64,000 nucleotides of DNA, taken from the NCBI GenBank assembly GCA_039090855.1, contig CM077010.1, forward strand, positions 49,246,905 to 49,310,904, written 5' to 3'. Position numbers and translations under genes: made by a program. This document shows positions 1 through 11,383 of this stretch, one piece after another. This DNA comes from Macrothele yani. Lineage: Eukaryota; Arthropoda; Arachnida; Araneae; Macrothelidae. How positions within the stretch are numbered: the stretch's first letter is position 1; the number at the start of each line of letters is the position of its first letter. Below the pieces are notes generated by a model. It was not told the DNA's origin. It searched no databases and saw only the letters and a list, made by a program, of their open reading frames with translations.

Positions 1-331
1 TCTATTATTTCTTATCCATATTTGGAAAAACAGCAAATTTTGTTAAAGTCTCGATAGATACGACTCCCTGCGTGGTGTCCCTCTTCCAATAGGAATTCGC
101 GCGCCTCACAAAATCAATAGTTTTAAGATAAGGAATTAAGAACATTTTGCTCCCATCAGCGTGCTAAAAAATTGGGAAGCAAAATTTTTGAAACCCAAAA
201 TGATTATTTTTAGTCGAAAAAACGTCTTTATGTAGAACTGATTTTCATAATATGGAGATTAATTTACACGCAAATGTCGTTCAAAGTCAAAGTTTTGGGA
301 AAATTTCGTTAAATGGAAGTTCGTTTTAAAT
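1..331. other. AT-rich stretch, nothing recognised
   Basis: No coding region, repeat or RNA gene is recognisable. The sequence is AT-rich and unstructured up to the target duplication of the first SINE. Confidence 0.5.
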
Positions 332-343
332 AGACTGTACTGT

Positions 344-555
344 TTTTTTTTGATTGGAGGTTTAACGACCACCATGAGCGACTCAATGGGCTATAAGCAG
401 TCGCCCGTCCCTAATTTAGGGTCACTGGTTCCAGGGAAGGGAGAGAGCCAGTGCCGTAAGACAAACACAACATCCATGCCTCACGGGATTCCAACCCGGA
501 CCCCGTTCGGACGAATGATCAGAGGTCATCGCTTAGACCACTGCGCCACCGGGGC

Positions 556-628
<73 letters not shown>
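344..628 (-). mobile_element. SINE-A copy 1 (tRNA-derived)
   Basis: Read on the minus strand, this has a tRNA-like head with an A box (GGCGCAGTGGTCTAAGCG) and a degenerate B box (GGGTTGGAATCCC; other copies have GGTTCGAATCCC). A conserved body follows, including the ACGGCACTGGCTCTC and CCCTAAATTAGGGAC segments. It ends in an A-rich tail, seen as poly-T at 342-351. A 12-bp duplication with one mismatch flanks it at 332-343 and 629-640 (agactgtactgt and agactctactgt). The same family occurs about a dozen times in the window. It would be transcribed by RNA polymerase III and mobilised in trans by a LINE. Frames read through it are not genes. Confidence 0.9.

Positions 629-630
<2 letters not shown>
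559..630. repeat. (GA)n microsatellite
   Basis: An uninterrupted run of about 36 GA units lies between the 5' end of SINE-A copy 1 and that SINE's target duplication. It therefore arose inside the inserted block rather than in the flank. Frames of alternating Arg-Glu or Ser-Leu through it are artefacts. Confidence 0.97.
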
Positions 631-633
<3 letters not shown>

Positions 634-640
634 CTACTGT

Positions 641-1097
641 ACAGTATATGCAAAAAAAGTATAAATAAATGCGCCCCCTCCACATACATGTGCTCTGGAG
701 TAGACAACGCCTGGTCCTGTCTTCACAGCTCCAGGACACTTCTTTCTTCAGCACTGCACCACTGATTGTGACTTCTGCTAATGAGTGGTAGAGAAAAGAC
801 ACATGCTGTTTAGGTGGCTGAAGGTGAAAATAAGCAGTGCTGCAGTCCCACCAAAAAAAAAAAAAAAAAAAAAAAGTCGGTCGGTGAGAAACGAAGGGTG
901 CTTCAAGAATAGCATTCTCCGTTGAAATGCACAGATACACAATACGGGGAAGTCTGGTCGTTCTGTCATTGTTTTTATGAGCATTTTCAAAGGACTTGTG
1001 TATCGTTCTTATAAACAAATCAACGTTCTTTGAGTTCTGTACAAAATAAAAACGAAAGGAAACAAGTTGGCAAAATCATGCAATGCATTGATTATGA
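641..1097. other. Spacer without recognisable gene
   Basis: Low-complexity sequence with a poly-A run at about 854-875. No gene or known repeat family is recognised. Confidence 0.4.
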
Positions 1098-1640
1098 TAC
1101 GCTTTCCAACATACCAGAAATCATTACTCAAGTTATGAGGCTGTGGAATAAATCTTGCTCCCGTGCCCTGACCTTTAACCCCATTTCGATGATATTCAAC
1201 AGAACCGGTTCAGTATACCTCAGGAACAACATACTAAAGTTTTGTCGCAATTGAAGCATTTTTACGTAAGTTAAGACGCATAAGGGCAATGGAATGGATC
1301 CCGCTCCTATGTACTGACCTTTGACCTCATTTCGTCCATTTTCAAAAGGGGTTGTCCCCAGGTGGTCCCCTACCACATACTAAAATTTCATCGATATCGA
1401 ATCATTTTTAGTCAAGTTATGACGTATAAGGGCAATGGAATGGATGCTGTTCCTACGTCCTGACCTTTGATCCCATTTCTTCCAATTTCAACAGGGTTCG
1501 TCTCCAGTCGTCCCCTACCACATACTAAAATTTAATCGAAATCGAAGCGTTTTTACGCGAGTTATCGTGCGGACGGACAGACAGACAGACGGACAAAGCT
1601 GGAGCATATACGCTTCTTCAACCTACGGTTGGAAAGCGTA
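1098..1640. repeat. Modular non-autonomous element: three 146-bp units between inverted ends
   Basis: Three diverged direct copies share the phrases CTGACCTTTGA, ACATACTAAAATTT and TTTTTACG. The CTGACC box falls at 1168, 1314 and 1460, a 146-bp period. The block is bounded by perfect 13-bp inverted copies of tacgctttccaac (1098-1110 and 1628-1640). It ends in a (GACA/GACG)n stretch and a 14-bp-arm hairpin (1609-1640). There is no coding capacity. It looks like a MITE-like or other non-autonomous repeat of unknown class. Confidence 0.6.
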
Positions 1641-2279
1641 AAAAAGAACGCAGAAGGGATAGAGCGCTACTCATCTTCAAGAAAAGAAAAAAAAAAAAAA
1701 AAAGCGGAGCAGCGTCCCATCGCGCCCTCCACGCTGCTGCAGCTCTGAAAATATGGTGAAATAAATACCATAATTTCGCTTGCAACTGAGTAACTTTGTA
1801 GGCCAAATAACCACATGCATTTAAGCTGGGACTTTGCCCTAAGAAATTATTCACGCACGCTTTGCAACTTGTTGGAAAGAGACCATTCTAAATGAAAATG
1901 GAAAGAGACCATGCTTACCCGAAAACTTTTTATTTTTTTTGAAGCGACTAATTCTTCAGTCAAACACTGCAAGAGAACAGAAATACCATCAGTTTCTGAG
2001 TTTTAGTGTTGAATGCCCATTCTGTCTTACATACGGTTTTTAGTTGGTGAGATGTTTATCCGAGATCGGAGCCCCTGGCCGAAGCCACACGGGAAGAGCT
2101 GACTTGTCTGTAGCATCCAGTGCTCATCAAACCACTCTTGTACGATGTGCTGTTGCATTGTCACCCAGAAAGATGACATCACATGCAAGGAAAAAGTGTA
2201 ACACTGCAAGGTGATACAATACGCTGGTTTTCCCTGGATGCTATCTTACCTTCCACTGAGGCATGAGGGCCAGTACTAG
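1641..2279. other. Spacer without recognisable gene
   Basis: Contains short A-runs (about 1684-1703) and otherwise unremarkable sequence. The 5' untranslated part of the LINE that follows may begin here, but I see no boundary or target duplication. Confidence 0.35.
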
Positions 2280-2289
2280 CTCCCAAAAA

Positions 2290-3012
2290 GAAGGTGGAAG
2301 AAAAGAGACACGTGCTCATGGTCTTCCCCGCAAAGGAAGATGTGTCTTCAGAGGAAGTAAAGACACTCCAGTCTGTAATCAATCTGGGCAAACTGCATAT
2401 TGGTGTTAAAGGTGTGAAAAAAATCAGAAAGGGAAGAGTAGCGGTGAAGTGTTCCAAAGCGGAAGACGTCACCCGCCTAGAGGAAAAACTGAGGAAGAAT
2501 CCTGAGACCAAGGACAGATTCCTCTCGAAGGCATAGGTCCCCACGTCTGCTATTGTACAACGTGGATGGAAACTTCTTTATATCGGAGTTTGAGGAAGGG
2601 GTACACAAACCGAACCCGACCTCCAGAAAGGAAGTTTCTTTCTGAGATTCTCCATTAAGGCCAAAAGAGGCAGGGTCCACTGGATGGTGGACGCCGAGCC
2701 CTCCTCCTTTAAATTTTTTATGAAAAAGGGGAGACTGAACCTTGGTTGGTCAGTACTCTACCTTCGTGACCACCTGAGGGAGATCAGGTACTTTATCTAC
2801 AATCGCTTCATTCACTTTAAGAGCAGGTGCACCGAAGTGGAAGATAGGTGTGTTAAGTGCGGTGCGGTAGGCCACTAGCATCACAAGTGTGATGTCACAC
2901 CAAAGTGCAGTAATTGCATCTCAGCTAACCGTAGGTTTCATTTGAAGCTGGATACCAATCATTCCAGCTTCGATAAGACTTGCCCGAGTCTTATCAGGGA
3001 ATCAGAGCAGGT
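2290..3012 (+). pseudogene. LINE ORF1 (gag-like) with zinc knuckles, broken
   Basis: The first 80-residue stretch (2294-2536) is rich in Lys and Glu, as in the N-terminal half of R1/I-type gag proteins. A frame change near 2540 leads to an RNA-binding-type stretch (2684-2878, WMVDAEPSSFKFFMKKG, then LRDHLREIRYF). Zinc-knuckle remnants follow, with Cys/His spacing CVKCGAVGHHHKC and, after a stop at 2875-2880, CDVTPKCSNC. In the family this protein packages the LINE RNA and goes to the nucleus. At least three stops or frameshifts rule out function. Confidence 0.75.
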
Positions 3013-3029
3013 TAGGAATCGAGTCAACT

Positions 3030-3952
3030 ATGATTGATTTGACTAAAGCAGGCATAAGAGTACTTCAGTTCAACACCCACCACGAGAGATCCGAAACAGC
3101 GCAGACACTGAAAACTGCTAGGGAAGTCGCTGCAAAGATATTGCTCATCCAAGAACTTACCATTCAAAAGGTAGAGTTTTGGAGTTCCCGAAATCCACAA
3201 GACAATATCACTCTTGTAGTGAGAAGCTCCTGGCGGCTACAGTCGTCCCCGATTCAAAACTCTCATTTCTGGAACTGTGATGCAAACTCATTGTGGTAGC
3301 CTTGGGCATCGAGAATGATCGGGAGAAATTTAAATTTCTACTGATCAGTGCGTACAGCTCACCTTCGGATACTGTCTTGGAGGGGCTAGAAACGATTTCG
3401 GGGTTGTTGGAGGCTCACCAGCAACACGAGCCCATAGTAGTTGGCGACTTCAATGCGAAGAACCCCATCTGGGACAGTCAAGGAGAAGATAGCAGAGGGA
3501 GACAACTCCTAGAATTTACCAGTTCCTCAGAGCTGACGGTCAGGAACGATTCGGACAGCATCCTGACGTTCCAAGGAGTACCGGGGTTGTCCTGGATCGA
3601 TCTCACTCTGACTCGCACCTGGAGACTGTCACATCTTCAAAGCTCGAAAGTCCTGGACGATGTGAGCTGCAGCCACAACTTCGCAATAGCTTTCAAAATG
3701 AGGACAGAGAGAGAAAAGAAAACTACTAGGAAGAGGTTCACCGTCCAGAAACTCAATTTGCTGGATCTCAAGACCCAGCTAGCAAAATTACTCGATGAGA
3801 TAGAAGACCTGAGCCAACACATTGTCGAGATAGAACTCAATGAGATAAAACACCTGACACAACACATCTGTCATCTCACCGAGCAAATAATCTCCATCTG
3901 TGAGAGTCGCAGGAAATCCGGGAGAGGCCCGAAACCAGCGCTTCCCTGGTAG
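3030..3952 (+). pseudogene. LINE APE-type endonuclease domain, broken
   Basis: Two overlapping frames (3030-3299 and 3293-3952), shifted near 3295, give an APE-like fold signature. An early LQFNTHH strand is followed by IQE (catalytic Glu). Later come the strand LLISAYSSP, the core VVGDFNAKNPIWDS (catalytic Asp and Asn) and the late strand SWIDLTL. In R1/TRAS-type elements this domain nicks the target for target-primed reverse transcription. A terminal SDH box is not clear: DVSCSHNFAIAF at about 3660 appears to be its mutated form. Confidence 0.8.
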
Positions 3953-4399
3953 TCGGGAAACCCGTGCTTCCTCAGAGACAGGGCTAGGCTTCGCAGAAGA
4001 AGGATGCAAAGACAGTGGTTTGACCTTCAATGGAGAAAATTCTTAAAGCGATGAAAGCTTTTCTTTACCCTGCTCATGCCGAGTACAGAAAAGCTTTATC
4101 ACATTAAAGAGAGATTACTGAAGAGAGTTGTGCGAAACACAACCAATAGGGAATTCATTTGGGATACCCTATCAGGTAGCTAAAGGCTCTCTCAGCAGCC
4201 CTTTGTCTGTAGCAGCAGTTAGGACAGAGCAGAGAATGGTACAAACACAATCACGATTAAGGAAACGGTGGAGGAGATCTCCTGGACCCCCATTTTCCAG
4301 CCGATGAGGAGGGAGACGACTCTTCGAAACAAAGATCACTCCGATTGAATTGCAGAGTTCCGCCGGACAGTGAAGACGACCCACTCTTTACGAGGGAGG

Positions 4400-6460
4400 A
4401 GGTAAAGCATATGTTAAAATAGCCTGAAAGTGGGAAAAGCCCCGGGCAAGGACGGATTGCATTTGAGTATCGTGAAGGAAATCTTCACAGCCAATCCGAG
4501 ATACTTTGTTCATCTAATGAACAAATGTCTAGAAAGAGGACGTTTTCCTACCATCTTTTCTCTTCAATAAAAAAAGAACGAAGCAGATCCCGCAGCGTAT
4601 AGGCCCATTTTCCTTCTCTCCACTTGGAGCAACGTTATGGACATATTGCTAGTCAATCGAGCTATCCACTTCCGCGTCGGCCGAGGAAAGCTCTACAACC
4701 TCCAATTCGGATTTCTTCCGGAGAGGTGTACCACACAAGCGCTGGTAAACCTTAGAAGGCGGGTGAAAGATAGTAGGGAAGAAGAGCTTCACACTTGTCT
4801 CGTCTCCCTTGAAGTATGCGGGGCGTTCAGCAGTGTTTAGTAGCAACTAGTCCTGGACAGCCTCAAAAGGCTCCGGTGTCCGAGGAATCTGCTTCTATTA
4901 ATGAGTGATTTTCTCTCAACGCGAAGGGTTGAGTATGAAGTGGATAGTAGATGTTTTAGTAGAGAATACGAGAAGGGATGTTCGTAAGGATCTAACTCGT
5001 ATCCTCTCTCTGGTGGACCCTATACCGGACATAGTACTTGAGCTTCCGTTGGAGGAACAAGTGGGGATACAAACGCATGCGGATGACTACATCCTAATCT
5101 TGCCAGTTTTGGGAAGACACGCGATGGAGCAGAAGGTACACACTGCTCTAGCACAACTTGACAATTGAGCAAGAAGTGCAAGCTAAGCTTCGCTCCGAAA
5201 AACTACACTGTTAGCAATAGCTAAAAAGAGGGAACTGGTCACTCCCACATGTGTCGGTTTAAGGGACATACTATCAAGGCCGTGAAGGAGATGAGGTATC
5301 TGGTAGTAATCCTAGATACTAAAATGTCTGGATTCCCTCACATGAAATACCTGAAAGACAGGTGCTCAGTAATCCTGAAGAGGATCAACGGCTTGAGGCT
5401 ATCTGGGCCAGCCAAAAAGGCCGTGTACAAGCAGGGAATAGAAAGAATCCTCACCTACGCCCGTTCAGCATGGTGGTCGAACACGGTTAAGATGAATAAT
5501 GGTCTTAACCAAATCCAGAGAAGGGTTCTGTTAGGAATAACAAGGTGTTTCCGTACGACCTCCACAGTGGTACTACAAATGTTAGCTGGGTGTGAGCGGG
5601 CGGACCTCGTAGTAGCGCGTGATGCATCAATGCAACACCTGAGGAATGGAAGTGATGTCAATCTACTAGGAGACCAATGTGGGGTCCTCCGAAGTAGAAT
5701 TGATGAAGTTGGACTGGACTTGCCACCCAGCCAATGAGATCTGTTACACTTGGTACACGATTCTCCCTCGGGTGTGGGGAGACAGCTACTTACGGATGAC
5801 TCGAAGATAGGAAGTCAAGTAGGGACAGGATTTTGCGCATTCTCGTATGGCAACGAGGCTGTCGCAATACGAATGAAACTCTCACCCAACTCCTCCAGCC
5901 TACCAAACGGTGTTGTTTTCGATCGGAGATGCGTTGTTGTGAGCTTTGCCCAGTAATACAATAGATGAAATTAAGGTGTACTATTGGATACCTAAAGATG
6001 CTTGGTAACTTGAGATGCAAAATTTCCCTGGTGAAGGAAATTAAGTCTCTACTAGAGACCGCAGGTAACGCTGTAATTTCTTTTCATTGGGTCTGAAGCC
6101 ATGTCGGAACCAGTGGAAATGAAGAGCAGACCGGCTGGCCAAAGAGGCAGCTGGAAAAAAGGACATTGACTATCATCTAAAGACGTCACCACAAAGTGTG
6201 CGGACTCATATGAAGCAGGCCACTATGAAGGAGTGGTAGAAAAGGTGGGACGAAGAGGGGTACGGGAAGGAAGACACACCGTATCTTTCCCAGTCTCTCA
6301 ACCAGAAGGGTAGAATCAGATGGGTTCCTTAACCAAGTATTAACCGGACATGGCGTATCGCTGGAGTACTTCAGCATGTCCGCAATTAAAGAAAAGGCGT
6401 GCAGATGCGGAGCACAGTCCGCGGACGTAGTCTACATGATTCTATAATGTAATTTTCTTT
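4400..6460 (+). pseudogene. LINE reverse transcriptase and RNase H, broken
   Basis: Recognisable RT blocks, in order, are KAPGKDGLHL (about 4440), YRPIFLLSTWSNVMD (about 4600), QFGFLPERCTTQALV (about 4705), LVSLEVCGAFSSV (mutated metal-binding block, about 4800) and HADDYILIL (the YADD box, about 5080). The thumb-like KEMRYLVVILD and LTYARSAWW follow at 5290-5480. RNase H remnants are TDDSKIGSQVGTGFCAF (about 5790) and SHVGTSGNEE (about 6095). A Cys cluster CRCGAQSADV follows near 6400. Multiple stops and frameshifts interrupt it. Frames from 4637, 4905 and 5249 are pieces of this one gene. Confidence 0.8.
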
Positions 6461-6465
6461 CAGGT

Positions 6466-6699
6466 TGAAGAAAAGTCCTTGCTTCAAAAATGGAGAAGAC
6501 GAGAGACATCTCGATCCTGCTCGACTTTCCCAGAACGAGGCAGGGAATCATCGAAATGACCAAAGAACTCGTCGATAGGCAAGAACAGTATCTGGAAACA
6601 GAGATGGAAACTGGTCAGCGGGTCAACGGGTCGACAATTTCTTGGGAGTCAAACGGTCATGTTAAAGGTGATCTTGACCCGATTTCGAACCACCTTTAA
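6466..6699 (+). pseudogene. Probable C-terminal tail of the same LINE pol
   Basis: A 69-residue frame starting at 6490 contains ISILLDFPRTRQGIIEM. This resembles the H-x-LLxCPRTR segment that follows the Cys cluster in R1/Jockey-like polyproteins. The cysteine is replaced by phenylalanine. The family link rests on this short motif and on its position just 3' of the RNase H remnants. A sequence like a 3' splice site (ttttctttcag, ending 6464) lies just upstream, but I see no matching exon. Confidence 0.45.
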
Positions 6700-7242
6700 T
6701 TCCGTTTCATTTTTGAAAATAAAAAAAATATTTCAAAGAAAAATGCTTACTGTGGAATTTTGTGCTTGGTACTGACGCCAGCGGAGTAAAAAATGCTTTG
6801 TCATGCAAAAATATTCCTGTCCCTTTCTTAAAGCAATGAAGATTTCAACCGACCTACAATACGGCGCAGACGCTAGACTCGCAGATACAACATCGTAAAA
6901 CGGTACTTCCTTTGCGTTTGTTTCTAGTGTGATTGTCCGGAGCAAAATACAGGCAAACGCCTGTCGCCTACTTCACTGTTGATTCATTCCCTCACACCCC
7001 GCGTGTCACATTTTAAGACTGAGAGTTACTATTTACATCGCATCTTTCGCATTGAGCATTCAGAGGTTTTCGTTTGACGTGCTAACATACCGTTCCATTG
7101 TATGTCGTGTTGAATTAATGCCTCATTTGTTAATATGGATGAATTTAATATTAAGGGCATCGAAAACGGCATCGAGGCCAACAAATACACGCTTGTTGGA
7201 AACAAAAAGGGGAAGAGTGAATGCTAGAAGTTGTTAAGAAAC
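6700..7242. other. Spacer without recognisable gene
   Basis: AT-rich sequence with no recognisable element. Short frames on both strands have no family signature. Confidence 0.4.
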
Positions 7243-7423
7243 CAGAATATGTTTCACAGCAGCACCAATTTTCGCAAGCTTGTGATGAGTTGAAAGTTTA
7301 CAAAATGCGAATGTTAATTTCATGAGTGTTCCTTCCTTCTGAGGGCAATGATGAAATCAACATTGACATTTTGGAAACTTTCAACTCATCAGAAGCTGGT
7401 GTTGCTGTGAAACATATTCTGAA
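7243..7423. repeat. Inverted repeat with about 76-bp arms
   Basis: Left arm about 7243-7324 and right arm about 7350-7423 are near-complementary. For example agaatatgtttcacagc on the left matches the complement of gctgtgaaacatattct on the right, and gatgagttgaaagttt matches aaactttcaactcatc. A loop of about 25 bp separates them. No clear target duplication was found. Possibly a small foldback element or MITE. Confidence 0.75.
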
Positions 7424-7691
7424 GTATGATATGTTATCAAGAAAACAGCAAGAACTGAAATTAAACATTCAACAAATTACTTAATTTTAAAATTTCGACT
7501 GTAGCATCATAAAATTAAACGAAACAGCCCTAACATCACTGCGGAGGGACTTTTTGACTCTTGCAGATGTGTTTGAAAGCACGAGTAGAACATTTTCTGT
7601 AAGTAAGTGAGTAAATTATACGTTCCAGTAATGCAGTTGTATGATTCCTATATGACCTACGATACCCACCGCGAAGAAACTTTCTGAACGC

Positions 7692-7693
<2 letters not shown>
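7424..7693. other. Spacer without recognisable gene
   Basis: AT-rich sequence, nothing recognised. Confidence 0.35.

Positions 7694-7759
<66 letters not shown>
7694..7759. repeat. (TG)n microsatellite
   Basis: A pure dinucleotide run of about 33 units, 20 bp upstream of a Tc1-like element. Thr-His frames on the minus strand are artefacts. Confidence 0.97.
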
Positions 7760-7760
<1 letters not shown>

Positions 7761-7779
7761 AAAAATCATACATAATATA

Positions 7780-8977
7780 CACAGTCGAGTCACATTGCTG
7801 TGACCACCTGCTACTTTTGACGTCAACAACGCGTAGCTAATGGCTAATGGAAAAAGGCACGTGTCGTGAGCTGGCTTTGATGGTATATAAGGTATGCTGT
7901 AGGCATTCTGAAAACATATCACTAGTTGCTGTCATTGATAAAAGGAGCGATTTATCAGATTTGCAAAAAGGGATGATTATCGGCTTTCGGACCAAGGGTG
8001 GCAGTGTTTCTGAGAAGCGCAGTTTGTGAACTGTTCGCGTGCTGCTGTAGTTAAAGTGTATCGTGATTGGAGAAATAGAACCATTGCGAAAAAGCGACGA
8101 CGAAACTGCGGAGCATCACGTGCCATTGATGTGAGAGGTTAACGTTGGCTACGAAGGTGCGTGCGGGCCGATCGGCACGCTACAGTGGAACAACTCACTG
8201 GCCGAACGAACCAGGAGGCTACCTGAAGTGTGTCTAAAACGTCAGTTCAGCAAACTATGCTGCGTATGGGGCTCCGACGCAGACGGATGGTCACTGCACC
8301 TACGCAAACGAAGGTGCATCGGCAGAAATGCTTGCATTTGCACGGCAGTATCGGAATCGGATTGCCTTCTCCGATGAGTCACGTTTTCTGCTTCATCGAA
8401 TGGATGGACGCTGGTGTATAAGGCGAGAATCATCGGAGAACAAACACTCTTCAAGCATTGCTGGACAAGCTGGCGGGGGCAGCGTTATGGTCTGGGGATT
8501 GTTTTCGTGGCATCCTCTGGGTCCACTCATACCTGTGGAAGGCACTACGGACCAAATTCGTTATGAATCCATCTTTGCAGACCACCGTACATCCGTACAT
8601 GCTGATTGTCTTCCCTGGGGCGGATTGGATCTTCCAGCGCGGCAATGCGACGTCTCACACAGCTAGAAATGTCCGATAGTGGTTGGAAGAGCACGATGAC
8701 GACTTCAAAGTATTTCCCTGGCCCCCTAATTCCCCAGGCGTAAACCCAATTGAGCATCTGTGGGACCACATCGATCGTGTTGTTCGCTCTATGGATCCTC
8801 CACCACGCACCCTGCAGCAGCTGTCAGATACACTGCAGTTAGCATGGCTCCACATACCTGTGAACATCTTCCAGCACCTTATTGAGTCACTCCTATCCCG
8901 TCTAGCTGCTGTCCGCGCTGCACACGGCAGTTACTCTGGATATTAGCTGGTGGTCACAATAATGTGACTCGACCGTG
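7780..8977 (+). mobile_element. Tc1-like element, DD36E-type, copy 1 (dead)
   Basis: This is 1198 bp, flanked by TA (7778-7779 and 8978-8979). Terminal inverted repeats begin cacagtcgagtcacatt and, at the other end read inward, cacggtcgagtcacatt. The transposase is spread over several frames: an N-terminal helix-turn-helix part (about 7940-8230), the first catalytic block FSDESRF (about 8365), VMVWG (about 8486), then NPIEHLW (about 8745). There are 36 residues between the second and third catalytic positions, as in the other two copies. The second catalytic Asp reads Gly (QRGNA), and a stop falls within the catalytic domain (about 8676). It cannot encode active transposase. Confidence 0.9.
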
Positions 8978-9017
8978 TATATTAAATTATACATCATCAT
9001 TATCATCATCATCATTG

Positions 9018-9327
9018 TCAACCATTATCAATCCACTGCTGGACGAAGGTCTCCCCAAGTTTCCTCCACAACGGTCTGTCTTGTGCCAGTCTCCACCATG
9101 TCACCCCTGCATACTTTCGAATTTCATCCACCCATCTCCCATGTGGTCTTCTTCTGGGTCTTTTCCTGTCCCTTGGAATCCAATCTAAAATTTCGGCTGT
9201 CCATCGATGATCTGTCTTCTGGCAGTATGTCCAGCCCATTGCCATTTCAGGGATTTAACTCTGATCATGATGTCTTCCACTCTTGTCATTTTTCGGATCC
9301 ACGAGTTCCTCTTTTTATCTCTCCTGG
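9018..9327 (-). pseudogene. RTE C-terminal domain, after frameshift
   Basis: Continues the RT protein in another frame: MLGVTRRDKKRNSW, then KWQWAGHTARR, RRPHGRWVDEIRK and FVQQWIDNG before the stop. The truncated copies at 31 kb and 46 kb preserve the same C-terminus, which confirms that the break near 9330 is specific to this copy. Confidence 0.85.
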
Positions 9328-11211
9328 TTACACCAAGCATGCACCTCTCCATATGCTTCTTTGAGTTGTCTGCAGCCTTTGTATGTCTCTTTTAGTTAAG
9401 GTCCACGTCTCTGCACCATACGTAAGCACTGGAAGGATGCATTGATCAAACACTTTTCTTTTAAGACATAATGGCATATTGCTCTTGAAAATTATGCTGT
9501 TTCTTCCAAAAGCTCTCCAGGCAAGTTTTGTACCCCGATTAATTTCTTCATCAATGTGACCCTCACTTGATATCTGCTGTTCAAGATAAACGTACGTGTC
9601 TGTTATCTCCAGCTTTTCTCCATCAATCGATAAATCTTCATTTCTTGTAAAAGCATTGAACATCACTTTTGTCTTCTGAAAGTTCATTTTTAATCCCACT
9701 TCTTTACTCTTGTCAGCAAGTTCCTGGATCATACTCTGCAGCTCTGATGGGCTAGTTGCAAAAATGACTACGTCATCAGCAAAACGAAGGTGAGTTAGAT
9801 AATCTCCATTAATCTTTATCCCCTTGTTTTCCCAGTTCAGTGATTGAAAGACATTTTCCAATGTGGCATTAAAGAGCTTCGGAGATATGGTGTCACCTTG
9901 TCTCACTCCCTTTCCAATTTTTATGTGTGTTGTATTTTCAAACAGCCTAATCTTTGTACTTGCGTTTTCATAGATGTTATTAATAATATTAATGTATGCA
10001 TCTTCAATACCGCAGGTTTTCAGAGCCATTGTAACTGCTGATGGTTTCACCGAATCAAAGGCTTTTTCATAATCGATAAAAGCCATGCACAATGGAAGTT
10101 CATATTCCCTCGCTCTTTCAATTAGTTCTCTCAGTACGTGGATATGATCTATTGTGCTGTAGCCACTCCTGAATCCAGCTTGTTCTCTCGGTTGAGCCAT
10201 GTCCAGTGTTACCTTCAAACGGTGTGAAAGAACTTTAGTGAAGATTTTATAAACTACTGATAGGAGGCTGATAGGTCTGTAGTTTCCGAGATCCTCAATG
10301 TCACCTTTCTTATGTAGCAGGATCATTGTAGCGGTTTTCCAATCCTCAGGAATCTTTTCTTCATTAAGGCATCGAGTGAAAATTTGGGCGAGTACTGTTT
10401 CGATTTCTCCACTTGCTTCTTGTATGATGTCTACAGTAATTCCATCTTCTCCAGGAGCTTTTCCCCGCTTTATGTTCTTGATTGCATGTGCAACTTCTGC
10501 TGGAAGGACTGGAGGAACTCTGGTACTGGTATCTTTCATAATGTCTGGAGTGCATGTATCATCCCTTTCATATAATTTGGAGTAGAAATCTTTCACTCTT
10601 GTCAAAATTTCGCCTCTATTTCTTGTTACAGAACCATCTTCTTTTCTCAGTGCCATAATCTGTTTTCTTCCCTTACTGAGATGTCCCTTTGCTATCTTTA
10701 GGCTTTGGTTGTTTTCAATTGCTTTCCTCACTAGTTCACAGTTGAATTTTCTTACGTCTTCAGTGATACTTTTTCGTACTGTCTTGCATAGCTCTATATA
10801 TTCCACTTTGGAAGTCACATCTTCTTTAGTTGTCCTCATCTCTCTTCTTTTTTGCATCAACATTTTCGTTTTTCCTGATAATTTATTTACATGCAACTTG
10901 TTCTTAGACCCAGCTAATTTTGTTGCTGTTTCCATAAGAGCTTTGGTTACTTTTCTGTTAACTTCAGAGATGTCCACTTCTGCCGATGTTAGGCCTTCTA
11001 AAGCAGAGAACCTGTTCTTCAGTTCCAACTTGAAGGTATTATGGTGTTTTTTAAGGTTGGTTATGTCAATAGATTTTGTTTGTCTTATGAGCTTGCCACG
11101 TTCAAGTTTAGTGTTGAGGTGCATCTTACATCTCACCAATCTATGGTCACTACCTGTGTTGAACTTCTTTCGCACACTGCAGTCTTCTATGACGAATTTT
11201 TTGTTACACAT
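9328..11211 (-). pseudogene. RTE reverse transcriptase
   Basis: 627 residues are open, the longest frame in the window. The Met is internal: the true start is in the endonuclease part upstream. Residues 20-26 (GSDHRLV) are the last endonuclease block. RT blocks: GKAPGEDGITVDII (250-263), NYRPISLLSVVYKI (310-323), QAGFRSGYST (344-353), FIDYEKAFDSV (378-388), GVRQGDTISP (435-444) and FADDVVIF (477-484, catalytic Asp pair). The thumb contains DTYVYLEQQISSEG and LTYGAETWTL. It would act in the nucleus by target-primed reverse transcription. The C-terminus is cut off by a small insertion near 9330. It is a mobile element gene, not a host gene. Confidence 0.93.
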
Positions 11212-11383
11212 AATAAAATCAATTTCACTTGTCGTCCCATTTGGATGTCTCCATGTCCATTTCCTGTGTGGCTTTTTCTTGAAGAATTAGTTCAAGATGA
11301 AAAACCCTTCTGCCTCTGCAAACTCAACGAGAGTATTTCCACGCTGGTTTCTGTTGCCGTGACCGAATTTACCTACTGAAGTT

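Larger units (their letters stand above)
2280..6660 (+). mobile_element. Decayed I/R1-type non-LTR retrotransposon
   Basis: Consecutive relics occur in the expected order: a gag-like frame, CCHC-type zinc knuckles, an APE endonuclease, reverse transcriptase, an RNase H-like domain, and a C-terminal Cys-rich segment. Each is broken by stops or frameshifts. The combination of a zinc-knuckle ORF1 with APE, RT and RNase H points to the I/R1/LOA group of LINEs; assignment within that group is inference. Neither a 3' tail nor target duplications are evident, so the ends are approximate. It is about 4.4 kb, shorter than an intact member would be, so both ends may be incomplete. Confidence 0.8.

Noticed and set aside
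519..707. Frames of repeated Ser-Leu or Arg-Glu around GA microsatellites (also near 28.0 and 36.5 kb) and Thr-His near 7.7 kb
   Set aside because: Pure dinucleotide repeats are open in several frames on both strands; not genes.
9328..11211. A host protein-coding gene of 627 residues
   Set aside because: All motifs are those of RTE reverse transcriptase, and the element is bounded by target duplications.
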